Shown here: positions 8,081 to 16,485 of the stretch, one piece after another | How the letters are laid out: every line of letters begins with the position of its first letter | Numbering within the stretch: position 1 is the first letter of the stretch | NCBI RefSeq assembly: GCF_009901585.1 | Contig: NZ_WXYO01000001.1 | Location: 558,001 to 622,000, forward strand | DNA length: 64,000 nt | Source: Poritiphilus flavus | GTDB taxonomy: Bacteria > Bacteroidota > Bacteroidia > Flavobacteriales > Flavobacteriaceae | Reading direction: 5' to 3' | The notes under the pieces: generated by a model | Told to the model about the DNA's origin: nothing | The model's input: the letters and a program-made list of their open reading frames with translations, nothing else | The model's database searches: none | Program-made: the position numbers and the translations under genes

Positions 8081-9133
8081 TTAGGTTCCTAATATTTTCT
8101 TCAACATTTCCTGATCTATATCCCCCCCGGCAAAATCGTCAAAGGTTTTTTCCGTAGCTTCGATAATGTGGTCCTGGATGAATTTGGCCCCTTCCCTGGC
8201 ACCTTGCTCCGGACTCTTGATACAACATTCCCATTCCATCACCGCCCAGACATCGCATCCGTATTGGGTCAGCTTGGAAAAGATCGTCTTGAAATCAATC
8301 TGTCCATCGCCCAGAGAGCGGTACCTGCCGGCACGATCTCCCCAGTCATTATAGCCTCCAAACGCTCCTTTTTTTCCGGTCGGATTGAACTCGGAATCCT
8401 TGACGTGGAAAGAGCGAATAAACTCGTGATAATGATCTATATAGGTGATATAATCCAGCTGTTGCAAAACAAAATGGCTTGGATCGTAGAGGATATTGGC
8501 CCTTTTGTGATTTCCGGTGGCCTCCAGAAAACGTTCAAAGGTATCCCCGTCGTGCAGGTCTTCTCCCGGGTGTATCTCATAGCATACATCCACACCTTCT
8601 TCATCATAGTGATCGAGGATAGGTAACCATCGCTTTGCCAACTCCTCGAAACCCATTTCTACCAGTCCGGGCGGCCTTTGAGGCCATGGGTGCCAGGTAT
8701 GCCATAACAAGGCCCCTGAAAAGGTTGCATGCGCTTTGATTCCCAGCCTCCTGCTGGCCGTTCCAGCCTTCTTAACCACATCAACTGCCCATTCCGTCCG
8801 GGCTTTTGGATTGTTTTTTACGCTATCGGGGGCAAAATTATCGAACATCAGGTCGTAAGCCGGATGCACAGCAACCAACTGCCCCTGCAGGTGGGTTGAC
8901 AATTCGGTGATCTCCAATCCGTAGGAGTTGATCTTGCCTTTAAGCTCATCACAATAATCCTGGCTTTCGGCAGCTTTGTCAATATCGATCAGAAAGCTCT
9001 CCCAGGTTGGAATTTGTATTCCTTTGTACCCCAGGTCTGCCGCCCATTTGCACATACCATCCAGCGAATTGAATGGTGCTTTATCGTCTACAAATTGTGC
9101 CAGAAAGACGGCGGGTCCTTTAATTGTTTTCAT
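8081..9133 (-). CDS. Sugar phosphate isomerase/epimerase-like TIM-barrel protein
   Basis: This 350-residue cytoplasmic protein belongs to the xylose isomerase-like TIM-barrel superfamily. Probable metal ligands sit in CYEIHPGE (Glu186), YDPSH (Asp217), FHVKD (His243) and VMEWE near residue 305. There is no signal peptide. In keto-sugar clusters such enzymes act as epimerases, lyases or hydratases of oxidised sugars; the exact reaction here is not known. It is the first gene of a three-gene minus-strand unit with the two DUF1080 lipoproteins. A composite inverted repeat lies 58-118 bases before the start codon. Confidence 0.85.
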   Translation of the reverse strand: MKTIKGPAVFLAQFVDDKAPFNSLDGMCKWAADLGYKGIQIPTWESFLIDIDKAAESQDYCDELKGKINSYGLEITELSTHLQGQLVAVHPAYDLMFDNFAPDSVKNNPKARTEWAVDVVKKAGTASRRLGIKAHATFSGALLWHTWHPWPQRPPGLVEMGFEELAKRWLPILDHYDEEGVDVCYEIHPGEDLHDGDTFERFLEATGNHKRANILYDPSHFVLQQLDYITYIDHYHEFIRSFHVKDSEFNPTGKKGAFGGYNDWGDRAGRYRSLGDGQIDFKTIFSKLTQYGCDVWAVMEWECCIKSPEQGAREGAKFIQDHIIEATEKTFDDFAGGDIDQEMLKKILGT

Positions 9134-9190
9134 TTTGCGGTTCCTTGAATTAATCTAATGGTTACGTTGTGTAAATTTTAAGAATTAAAT

Positions 9191-9251
9191 CCTATATTTA
9201 GAAGATAGAATTCCTTGAAACTTCCTGTTTAAGGGAAGTTATAAATATAGG
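9191..9251. repeat. Two inverted repeats upstream of the sugar isomerase gene
   Basis: CCTATATTTA (9191-9200) is repeated inverted as TAAATATAGG (9242-9251). Between them AACTTCC (9219-9225) pairs with GGAAGTT (9234-9240). Both sets are perfect. They sit between the divergent starts at 9133 and 9407 and may be operators or a leader structure. Confidence 0.4.
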
Positions 9252-9406
9252 AAATACAAAAGATTAAAAGAAAAATAAGTTCGCGAATCCAAACCAACTT
9301 TTTTGATAAAAACCATACTACGAATGCGGATTAAAACGTTGTATTTAAGACCGTCAAAAATTGGGAAAATGACAGTACCTATTCCCTGTAGCAAATCTTA
9401 CCGTCT

Positions 9407-9871
9407 ATGAAAAACGCATCTGCAAGAAACCTGTGGGGCGATTACCTGGATAAGCATACTGAATACGCCTTTGCTGACGAGCCCAGGGTAACTCACTTTT
9501 GCGATAATGAAAAGGATGCCAATGAATGCCTTGGCCTTGTATTGAAAGGCAAAAAGAGGGCTACTTCGCATTCGCTTTTAGGACTTCAGTACCGCAAGGA
9601 ACGTCTTCCCAAGATCGGTGATTTCACCATTATCACGGATTGGGAAGGAAAGGCCAAATGTATTGTACGCACGGTTGCGGTAAGGCTAAAACCTTTTTTC
9701 AGTATTCGATCTTCCTATGCCAAGATTGAAGGGGAGGGAGACGGCTCCCTGGATTACTGGAAAAAAACGCATTGGGATTACTACACCAGAGAACTGGAAC
9801 CCCATGGCAGGGTGCCCAGGGAAAGCATGATCGTGGTTTGCGAGATCTTTGAAAAAGTCTTCGAAAGATAA
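9407..9871 (+). CDS. ASCH domain protein
   Basis: This 154-residue soluble protein matches the ASCH (PUA-like) fold: an N-terminal helix, VLKGKKRATSHSL, then PKIGDFTIITDWEGKAKCIVRTVAV, and a C-terminal helix with HWDYYTRELEPHGR. ASCH proteins are thought to bind RNA or modified nucleosides; one relative hydrolyses N4-acetylcytidine. It is transcribed opposite to the sugar genes on both sides, so it looks inserted between two halves of that cluster. A REP-like hairpin follows 24 bases after its stop. Confidence 0.8.
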   Translation: MKNASARNLWGDYLDKHTEYAFADEPRVTHFCDNEKDANECLGLVLKGKKRATSHSLLGLQYRKERLPKIGDFTIITDWEGKAKCIVRTVAVRLKPFFSIRSSYAKIEGEGDGSLDYWKKTHWDYYTRELEPHGRVPRESMIVVCEIFEKVFER

Positions 9872-9895
9872 GTTTCGACCTTGAAGAAATAAAAA

Positions 9896-9961
9896 AAGGT
9901 GTCATATCGAGCGCCGCGCCCGGATGACTCGGTCGGACGGGCAGTCGAGATACGACACCTT
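9896..9961. repeat. REP-like imperfect palindrome
   Basis: AAGGTGTC (9896-9903) is inverted as GACACCTT (9954-9961). Inside, TATCGAGCGCC and GGCAGTCGAGATA continue the imperfect stem around a GC-rich centre. The shape, a GTGTCA...TCGAGCGC...GCAGTCGAGA...GACAC hairpin, resembles REP-type elements that RAYT transposases spread in Bacteroidota. It lies between convergent genes and may also act as a terminator for both. No second copy was seen in this window. Confidence 0.55.
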
Positions 9962-9984
9962 AATTATTATCTTACTTTGCTCAC

Positions 9985-11121
9985 CTAGTCCATATCCACC
10001 CAGACGTTGCCGCCTTTATGGGAGGCTACAGTGGCTTCAATAAAGTTGAGTCCTCTTACCCCGTCCAACATGGTTGGGAAAGCCCCGTCATTCTGGTCTT
10101 CGCCCCGTATTGCACGGGCTGCTCCAAGATAGATGTTGGCCATGGCATCAAAGATCCCTTCCGGATGTCCTGGTGGAAGTTTTGTGCCGTCCAAAGAAAA
10201 GTCCGAATTATAGGCATGGCCGGGTTTGTAGATCTGAACCGGTTCCGTATCGCTTAACCTGTAAAGGAAATTGGGTTTCTCCTGTTCCCATCGGAATCCC
10301 GCCTTTTCTCCGTAAATACTGATCGCCAGTCCGTTCTCTTCGCCTGTTGCCACCTGGCTTCCGCGAATGACCCCCTTAACATAATCTCCCATCCGGATAA
10401 GCACCGTACCGTCTACATCCATCTGGTTGTCTTCATATAGGTAATTGAAATCGCAAAGCAGGGATTTTACCTGTAGTCCGGTAGTGTATTCTATCATATT
10501 GAAGGCGTGTACCCCTATGTCGCCCATACAGGAACTGATCCCGGCTTTTTTCGGGTCCAGTCTCCAGACAGAAGACCTTTTATCTTTGTCGTGGATAATG
10601 GGGTTGATCCATCCCTGGTAATATCTCGCATCTACTTTATGTATCTTACCCAGGGCGCCGGCCTTGATCATCTCACGCATCTGACGTACCATTGGATAAC
10701 CCGTATAAGTATGGGTTACTGCAAATACAGTCCCCGCCTTCTGGTGCGCTTCCTGAAGTATCCTGGCTTCTTCGTAGGTGGTGGTCATGGGCTTTTCGCA
10801 TATCACGTGAAAGCCATTTTCCAGCAGTTTCTTCGCCATGGGGAAATGCAGGAAATTGGGTGTCTGAATGGAACACACCTGCATTCTCTCAGACTCCGGA
10901 AGCTTCATTTCTTCCTCTACCAGGGTATCAAAATCCTTGTAAATCCTGTTAGTGGGAATGTCGATTTCCTTCGCGAATGCCAGATTCGCCTCGTGATCCG
11001 GATTAAAGACCGCTCCTACAATTTCGTAATTGTCGTTGATATGGGAGGCTACTCGATGTAGTACTCCGATAAGGGAATCTCCCCCCCCTCCAAGGATACC
11101 CAAACGTATTTTCTTTGCCAT
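9985..11121 (-). CDS. Gfo/Idh/MocA family NAD(P)-dependent sugar dehydrogenase
   Basis: This 378-residue cytoplasmic enzyme has a Rossmann nucleotide-binding start (IRLGILGGGGDSLIG, residues 6-20) and the family's EKP motif at 109-111 (HVICEKP). The second domain contains GDIGVHAFNMIEY, with the substrate-side His. It probably oxidises or reduces a sugar or keto sugar. It follows the permease gene by 54 bases in a minus-strand run from 13880. In the proposed pathway it could reduce the 3-keto monosaccharide back, or carry out the first oxidation. No export signal is present. Confidence 0.9.
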   Translation of the reverse strand: MAKKIRLGILGGGGDSLIGVLHRVASHINDNYEIVGAVFNPDHEANLAFAKEIDIPTNRIYKDFDTLVEEEMKLPESERMQVCSIQTPNFLHFPMAKKLLENGFHVICEKPMTTTYEEARILQEAHQKAGTVFAVTHTYTGYPMVRQMREMIKAGALGKIHKVDARYYQGWINPIIHDKDKRSSVWRLDPKKAGISSCMGDIGVHAFNMIEYTTGLQVKSLLCDFNYLYEDNQMDVDGTVLIRMGDYVKGVIRGSQVATGEENGLAISIYGEKAGFRWEQEKPNFLYRLSDTEPVQIYKPGHAYNSDFSLDGTKLPPGHPEGIFDAMANIYLGAARAIRGEDQNDGAFPTMLDGVRGLNFIEATVASHKGGNVWVDMD

Positions 11122-11175
11122 TTTCTTATGTTCTTATTTTAGCTGTTAGCTGTGTTTGTAATTTATTTAAAATAT

Positions 11176-12405
11176 CTAAGACTTATATTCAATTTTTTCA
11201 TTTTTAAAGAAGATCATAAAGAACAGCATTACAAATACTGCGAATGCCGCGGGATAGATCCAGATGGTCTCCCAGAGATGTCCGCCTTCTTCGATCAGAT
11301 AGGCATCAGTGATCTTGCCGGCTATCCAGAAACCGATCAGCATACCGATACCATAAGTAGCCAGGGTGATCAGACCCTGAGCAGCACTTTTATAGGCTTT
11401 CCCGGCCTTGCTGTCTGTGTAGATCTGCCCGGATACGAAAAAGAAATCGTAGCAGATCCCGTGTAGCGCTATTCCGAGAAGCAACAAAAATGCGAGCTCA
11501 CCGGCATTGCCATAGGCGAAAAGCATATAACGAACCGCCCAGGCCAGCATGGCGACGATCATGGTGCGTTTAAACCCGAAGCGCTTAAAGAAGAAAGGTA
11601 AAAGCAGCATAAAAAGGATCTCAGATCCCTGTCCAATGGTCATCTTACCCGCAGGGTTACTAACACCGATCTCTCCGAGAAACTGCCCGGCGTGTTGATA
11701 GTAAAAGGCCAGGGGTACACAGATGAGTACCGATGCAAGGAAAAAAATGAGAAAGTTCTTGTTCTTAAGCAGCTTTAGGGCCTCTAGCCCCAGTATATCC
11801 GCTATCCGGATCTTTTCTGAGGAGGTTCTGGTAGGAGGGGTCTTTGGCAGTGTAAAACAAAAGATGCCGAGAAATACAGAAACCACCGCCGTCATTAAAA
11901 AGGTATTCTTAAGCAGGCCACTCTGTACGCCTTCCTGAGAATCCCAGTGAAAGACATAGCTGATCATCAGGCCGGCAACGATCCAGCCAATGGTTCCAAA
12001 TACCCGGACAAAAGAAAACTGTTTCGCCGGATCGTCCATCTGATTGAACGATACCGAATTAACCAGTGCCAGGGTGGGCATGTACAAGATCATATATCCC
12101 AAAATATAGGGATGAAAAACACCAAATTCCGTAGCATTGGCGATTTGATACATCAAGAAGGCTCCGCCAAGGTGAAGTATCCCCAATACGCGCTCGGCAT
12201 TAAAATAACGGTCCGCGATAAGCCCAATAACGAATGGTGCAATAATAGCTCCCCAGGATTGGGTAGAATAGGCCTGTGCAATTTCAGCTCCGCTTGCATC
12301 CAGGCTGTTCGGCAAATAGATACCCATAGTCACATACCAGCTGCCCCAAACAAAAAACTCGAGGAACATCATTAGGGATAGCTGTAACTGGATTCTAGGC
12401 TTCAT
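11176..12405 (-). CDS. Nucleoside:H+ symporter-like MFS permease
   Basis: This 409-residue membrane protein with about 12 hydrophobic segments matches the NupG/XapB-type nucleoside permease family (start LSLMMFLEFFVWGSWYVTMGIYLP; IGLIADRYFNAERVLGILHL between helices 2 and 3). In Bacteroidota, members of this family often sit beside sugar dehydrogenase and isomerase genes, so the substrate may be a sugar or modified sugar and not a nucleoside; that is inference. It is 9 bases after a DinB gene and 54 before the Gfo/Idh gene. Confidence 0.85.
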   Translation of the reverse strand: MKPRIQLQLSLMMFLEFFVWGSWYVTMGIYLPNSLDASGAEIAQAYSTQSWGAIIAPFVIGLIADRYFNAERVLGILHLGGAFLMYQIANATEFGVFHPYILGYMILYMPTLALVNSVSFNQMDDPAKQFSFVRVFGTIGWIVAGLMISYVFHWDSQEGVQSGLLKNTFLMTAVVSVFLGIFCFTLPKTPPTRTSSEKIRIADILGLEALKLLKNKNFLIFFLASVLICVPLAFYYQHAGQFLGEIGVSNPAGKMTIGQGSEILFMLLLPFFFKRFGFKRTMIVAMLAWAVRYMLFAYGNAGELAFLLLLGIALHGICYDFFFVSGQIYTDSKAGKAYKSAAQGLITLATYGIGMLIGFWIAGKITDAYLIEEGGHLWETIWIYPAAFAVFVMLFFMIFFKNEKIEYKS

Positions 12406-12414
12406 AGAGTACCG

Positions 12415-12858
12415 CTATCTTTTGTAGTGAATAAAATCCAGGGAAAGTGGCTCCAGCTTATTTTCCCGGAAATCCAGGGCTATTTGTGATCTGTGATGCG
12501 TGGAATGGTTGATGATGTGAAACAAAATATCCTGAAGTGTATTGGTAAACAGCCGCCCTTTTGAATTCTCGTAATCTATGCGCCTTTCAAAATCGTCATT
12601 ATTGGTGGTTATCTCAAAGGAACTCCGCTGATTTTCATAATGAATATCCCCCCAGTCCTTGATCTCGTGGATTTGCCAAACCTCATATTCCGGAGGTTTC
12701 CCCAATATCCTGGCATTCCAGATGTGGTGCGCGTTTAGAATATGACTGAAGAGCTTAATGCTCTTTTCCGGAACATTTTCCAATTTATTGCACTCCTCAA
12801 TGAGTTTTTTGTTGCAATAGAAATTGTAATCAAAAAGTTGATTAAAGAAAACTTTCAT
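12415..12858 (-). CDS. DinB family protein
   Basis: This 147-residue four-helix-bundle protein of the DinB/YfiT type has likely metal ligands in SHILNAHHIWNARI (about 39-52) and NHSTHHRSQIALDF (about 116-129). The family includes thiol-dependent S-transferases and damage-induced proteins of unknown role. It is embedded in the sugar-oxidation operon, with gaps of 17 and 9 bases to its neighbours, which is unexpected for a stress protein. Confidence 0.82.
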   Translation of the reverse strand: MKVFFNQLFDYNFYCNKKLIEECNKLENVPEKSIKLFSHILNAHHIWNARILGKPPEYEVWQIHEIKDWGDIHYENQRSSFEITTNNDDFERRIDYENSKGRLFTNTLQDILFHIINHSTHHRSQIALDFRENKLEPLSLDFIHYKR

Positions 12859-12875
12859 ATATAAGGAGTATGCTT

Positions 12876-13880
12876 TTAAGTGAGTTCTTTGGCAGCCCTC
12901 AACATCAGTTCTTTTGTGGCAATGATCCCTTCCTCTTCACTTAATTCGCTTCCCTCGTATTCCACCCCAATGAAGCCTGTGTAACCGGCGTCCTTAACGA
13001 TCTGCAGCATTTTAACATAATCAATCTCCGTTTCATTGCCCGCTTCGTCAAAGTTGTGCGACTTGGCACTTACCGCTTTAGCGTGCACCATAAGTTCTGT
13101 AACGCCCTGGTAAATATCATAGGATTCGGCACATCCGGCCCTGTAATCCTTAGGGTCTTTTCGGCGGATGCAGAAGTTTCCAAAATCCGGAAGGGTACCG
13201 CAATTATCCATATTCACTTTGGTCATAACCTCAGCAAGCAACTTTCCGTTTGACGAAAGTCCGCCATGGTTCTCTACGATCACATTGATATTCTGGTCTT
13301 TGGCATAAGTGGATAGCTGGCTTAGTCCGTCCACCGAATTGGGAACCCACTCCTCTGGTTTGTCACTTCCGGCCAGGTTCACCCGGATGGCATGGCATCC
13401 CATGGCGGCTGCCGCGTCTACCCATTTAAAGTGATTCTCAACCGCTTTTTTTCGCTCTGCCGCATCTGAAGTAGCAAGATCGCCCTGTCCATCGATCATG
13501 ATCAGCAGGTTTTTCATGCCGTGTTTCTCCGCCTCCGCATTGGAACGATCCACAAAACCCGCCATGGCTTCTGCCGAATAACCCGCATCGGATAGTTCAG
13601 GATTGTACAACTGGCTTACGTATTCCAGTCCGCTAAATCCCCAGTTCTTGGCCTTTTCCGCAAAAGTGTAAGGGTCTACGCCTCCTTCCCGGATCATTCT
13701 GTGAATGGACCATTGCGCCAGGGAAAGCTCAAAAAACGGAGCAGTATCGGCCATGCTCTCTTCGGATGCTTCTTCGGTCATGCTTTCTTCTTTCTTTTTT
13801 TCTTTGCAGGAATAAATTCCTAATAGCGTTACTGCCATTCCCGCACGGGAACTATTCTGAATGAAACGTCTTCTTTTCAT
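12876..13880 (-). CDS. Tat-exported TIM-barrel sugar isomerase/epimerase-like lipoprotein
   Basis: This 334-residue protein begins with a twin-arginine signal (RRRFIQ, residues 3-8) that ends in a lipobox-like IYSC (Cys25), then a Lys/Glu-rich linker. The remainder is a xylose isomerase-like TIM barrel with probable ligands in VIVENHGG, TLPDFGNFC, VHAKAV and GVEYEG. A folded, metal-bound enzyme exported by Tat to the periplasm fits these signals. It is the first gene of the minus-strand run 13880-9985 and is divergent from the GMC oxidoreductase genes, with 234 bases between them. Confidence 0.87.
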   Translation of the reverse strand: MKRRRFIQNSSRAGMAVTLLGIYSCKEKKKEESMTEEASEESMADTAPFFELSLAQWSIHRMIREGGVDPYTFAEKAKNWGFSGLEYVSQLYNPELSDAGYSAEAMAGFVDRSNAEAEKHGMKNLLIMIDGQGDLATSDAAERKKAVENHFKWVDAAAAMGCHAIRVNLAGSDKPEEWVPNSVDGLSQLSTYAKDQNINVIVENHGGLSSNGKLLAEVMTKVNMDNCGTLPDFGNFCIRRKDPKDYRAGCAESYDIYQGVTELMVHAKAVSAKSHNFDEAGNETEIDYVKMLQIVKDAGYTGFIGVEYEGSELSEEEGIIATKELMLRAAKELT

Positions 13881-14086
13881 GTGTTAATTGGTTTTCTGGT
13901 TCTATTGCAGATCTCAGTTCCGAAAAGATATTCCTTTCTAACTCAAGGACCTGGATCGCGGATTTTTTGTTGGTAAAAACGCATGTTAGGGGTCATTTTG
14001 TAATATCCGTAACAGCGCCTGTTTTCTACTGAAAAGTCTCTAAATTATTAGGCTGATTAAATGTAGAAAATTAATTTTATATTTAA

Positions 14087-14094
14087 TACTTTTA
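14087..14094 (+). promoter_or_regulatory. Candidate -7 box for the GMC oxidoreductase operon
   Basis: TACTTTTA matches TAnnTTTG except the last base and lies 21-28 bases before the ATG at 14115, in a very A/T-rich leader. No TTG is present at the expected distance, so support is partial. Confidence 0.3.
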
Positions 14095-14114
14095 GAAAAT
14101 AAACAATACTATAC

Positions 14115-15827
14115 ATGGGTAAATTTTATTACAATGAGGAACAGGAATCGTATGATGCGATTGTTGTTGGCACCGGTATCAGCGGAGGTTGGGCAGCCAA
14201 AGAATTATGCGAAAAGGGCCTGAAAACTCTGGTATTGGAAAGGGGTAAAATGGTAAAGCATATTGAAGATTATCCCACTGCCAATTTGGATCCCTGGGAC
14301 TTTCCAAATAACGGTGAGCTACCGAGGGAAGAACAGGCAAAACAACTAAAGCAGGCAAGAACGGGATATACCGTTAAGGCTCCTCACAATTTCTGGTTCG
14401 TCAATGACCTTGAACATCCCTATAACGAAACCAAGCGTTTTGATTGGATGCGTGGCTACCATGTTGGTGGGCGCTCTATCATGTGGGGTCGTCACAGCTA
14501 TCGTTGGAGTGATCTTGATTTTGAGGCCAACAGAAGAGATGGCATCGCCGTGGACTGGCCAGTGAGATACAAAGATATCGCCCCCTGGTATGACAAGGTT
14601 GAATCCTATATAGGGGTGTCGGGTGAGCTGCTGGGACTACCTCAACTTCCCGACGGACAATTTGAACCCATGATGGACTTGAATTGCGTAGAACAGCATT
14701 TCCGTGAAAAGGTCGCTGAGAATTTCGGGGGACGTGTGGTTACCGCTGGCCGTGTAGCTCATATAAACAGTAATAAGCAGTTTGAGGGCAGAAATCGCTG
14801 TCAATTCCGGAACCGCTGTATCCGCGGATGTCCATTCGGAGCTTACTTCAGCAGTAATTCTTCTACTTTGCCCGCGGCGGAAAGAACGGGGAATATGACG
14901 CTAAGGCCTGATTCCATTGTACATGAGATCATATACGACCCGGACACCAAAAAAGCGACCGGTGTAAAAGTGATAGACCGTGTAACCAAAGAAGCCCATG
15001 AGTTTAAGGCGAAAGTAATTTTCCTTTGTGCGTCGGCCCTGGCTTCAACTGCCATCCTAATGCAGTCCAGGTCGGACCGCTTCCCTGATGGTATGGGGAA
15101 CGATTCGGACCAACTCGGCAGGAATATCATGGACCATCATCTCAGAGTTGGTGCCTCAGGCAAATTTGATGGTTTTGACGACAAGTATTACAAAGGAAGA
15201 AAACCGAATGGGATCTATATTCCACGTTTCAGAAATATAGGAGGCGATTCCGGTACCAAAGATTTTATCCGTGGCTACGGCTATCAGGGCGGAGCGCAGA
15301 GAGGCAATTGGCAGGAAACCATTGCTGAAATGTCTTACGGCAAGGATCTGAAAGATGCTATCCTTAAACCAGGTGGCTGGTCATTCGGAATGGGCGGCTT
15401 CGGGGAGATATTGCCTTATGAAGACAACAGAATGACCCTGGATTACGACAAAAAAGACGGATGGGGACTACCCACAATTACTTTTGACGCCGAATTAAAG
15501 GAGAACGAATTGAATATGCGAAAGGACATGATGCAGCAGGCGGTAGACATGATGGAAAAATCCGGCTTCCGGGATGTAGAACCTTTTGACGATCCAGGAG
15601 CTATAGGACTGGGAATTCACGAAATGGGCACCGCGAGAATGGGGCGCAACCCGAAGACCTCAGTTCTCAATGGCTACAACCAGGTACATGCCGTTAAGAA
15701 TGTCTACGTTACCGATGGAGCATTTATGACCTCGGCAGCCTGTGTAAACCCATCCCTAACCTATATGGCTTTTACAGCCAGAGCCGCAAACCACGCGGCC
15801 GAACAACTTAAAAAAGGCGCAATATAA
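14115..15827 (+). CDS. GMC-type FAD oxidoreductase, glucoside 3-dehydrogenase-like large subunit
   Basis: This 570-residue flavoprotein has the FAD-binding motif GTGISGG (19-25) and the C-terminal GMC block VNPSLTYMAFTARAANHAAEQL. Conserved cysteines occur in NRCQFRNRCIRGCPFGAY. Together with the next gene it resembles the large and small subunits of membrane glucoside 3-dehydrogenases and gluconate 2-dehydrogenases, which oxidise sugars at C3 or C2 and pass electrons to a cytochrome c. It has no signal peptide, so it probably crosses by Tat with its partner. The stop codon shares one base with the next start. No cytochrome c gene is adjacent. Confidence 0.88.
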   Translation: MGKFYYNEEQESYDAIVVGTGISGGWAAKELCEKGLKTLVLERGKMVKHIEDYPTANLDPWDFPNNGELPREEQAKQLKQARTGYTVKAPHNFWFVNDLEHPYNETKRFDWMRGYHVGGRSIMWGRHSYRWSDLDFEANRRDGIAVDWPVRYKDIAPWYDKVESYIGVSGELLGLPQLPDGQFEPMMDLNCVEQHFREKVAENFGGRVVTAGRVAHINSNKQFEGRNRCQFRNRCIRGCPFGAYFSSNSSTLPAAERTGNMTLRPDSIVHEIIYDPDTKKATGVKVIDRVTKEAHEFKAKVIFLCASALASTAILMQSRSDRFPDGMGNDSDQLGRNIMDHHLRVGASGKFDGFDDKYYKGRKPNGIYIPRFRNIGGDSGTKDFIRGYGYQGGAQRGNWQETIAEMSYGKDLKDAILKPGGWSFGMGGFGEILPYEDNRMTLDYDKKDGWGLPTITFDAELKENELNMRKDMMQQAVDMMEKSGFRDVEPFDDPGAIGLGIHEMGTARMGRNPKTSVLNGYNQVHAVKNVYVTDGAFMTSAACVNPSLTYMAFTARAANHAAEQLKKGAI

Positions 15828-16474
15828 TGGAAAGAAGAATCGCATTAAAAAATATGGGGCTGGCACTGGGCTTTACCGTAGCTACTCCTACCCTGATAAG
15901 CATTGTTCAGAGTTGCAAAAGCGAAAAAGTCCTGGAATGGACTCCGGATTTCTTTACACCGGAAGAAGGCTCTGTGCTGACGCATTTGGTGGATATCATC
16001 CTTCCTAAAACCGATACCCCTTCTGCCACTGAGGTACAGGTCAATATATTTATAGACCGATTTATAGACCAGGTCATACCAAAGGAGCAACAGGACTTTG
16101 CCAAGATGACCATTGGAAAATTCATTGAGAAGGCCCTTAAGGATTCAGGCAAGGAAAACGCCGGGGAGTTAGGACCAGAGGACCTGGAGCCCGTTTTAGC
16201 GAGTTCCCTGAAGATTACCAAAGAACAGGAAGAGGTCCAACAAAAGGCCATAGAAGAATTCATGATGGCTATGGGAGAAGGAAAATCTGCTGAGTTGAAC
16301 GATGAAGCGGCAAGATTTGCTTTTGCCAACAGCCTGCGCGAAATGACCATTTGGGGTTATAAGACCACAGAATACATTGGAGAAGAAGTTCTGGCTTATC
16401 TGCCCGTACCCGGAGAATATATCGGATGCGGAGATGTGAACGAACTTACCGGTGGCAAAGCCTGGTCGCTCTAA
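15827..16474 (+). CDS. Gluconate 2-dehydrogenase subunit 3-like small subunit
   Basis: This 215-residue protein has a twin-arginine leader (RRIALK, residues 3-8) and a lipobox-like VQSC (Cys30). The rest matches the gluconate 2-dehydrogenase subunit 3 family: FFTPEEGSVLTHLVDIILPKTDTPSATEVQVNIFID at the start of the domain. The small subunit is thought to carry the flavoprotein through the Tat system and anchor it in the periplasm. It overlaps the large-subunit gene by one base, and the following isomerase gene begins within 12 bases of its stop. Confidence 0.88.
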   Translation: MERRIALKNMGLALGFTVATPTLISIVQSCKSEKVLEWTPDFFTPEEGSVLTHLVDIILPKTDTPSATEVQVNIFIDRFIDQVIPKEQQDFAKMTIGKFIEKALKDSGKENAGELGPEDLEPVLASSLKITKEQEEVQQKAIEEFMMAMGEGKSAELNDEAARFAFANSLREMTIWGYKTTEYIGEEVLAYLPVPGEYIGCGDVNELTGGKAWSL

Positions 16475-16485
16475 ACCAAGGCATT

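Noticed and set aside
8168-8626. 152-residue open frame antisense to the sugar isomerase gene
   Set aside because: It is fully antisense to a well-supported gene and shows no domain.
10507-11061. 184-residue open frame antisense to the Gfo/Idh gene
   Set aside because: Long only because the opposite gene has a biased codon pattern; no recognisable features.
16426-16485. ATG-started N-terminal extension of the isomerase gene
   Set aside because: It lies inside the preceding gene in another frame and precedes a complete Tat signal.
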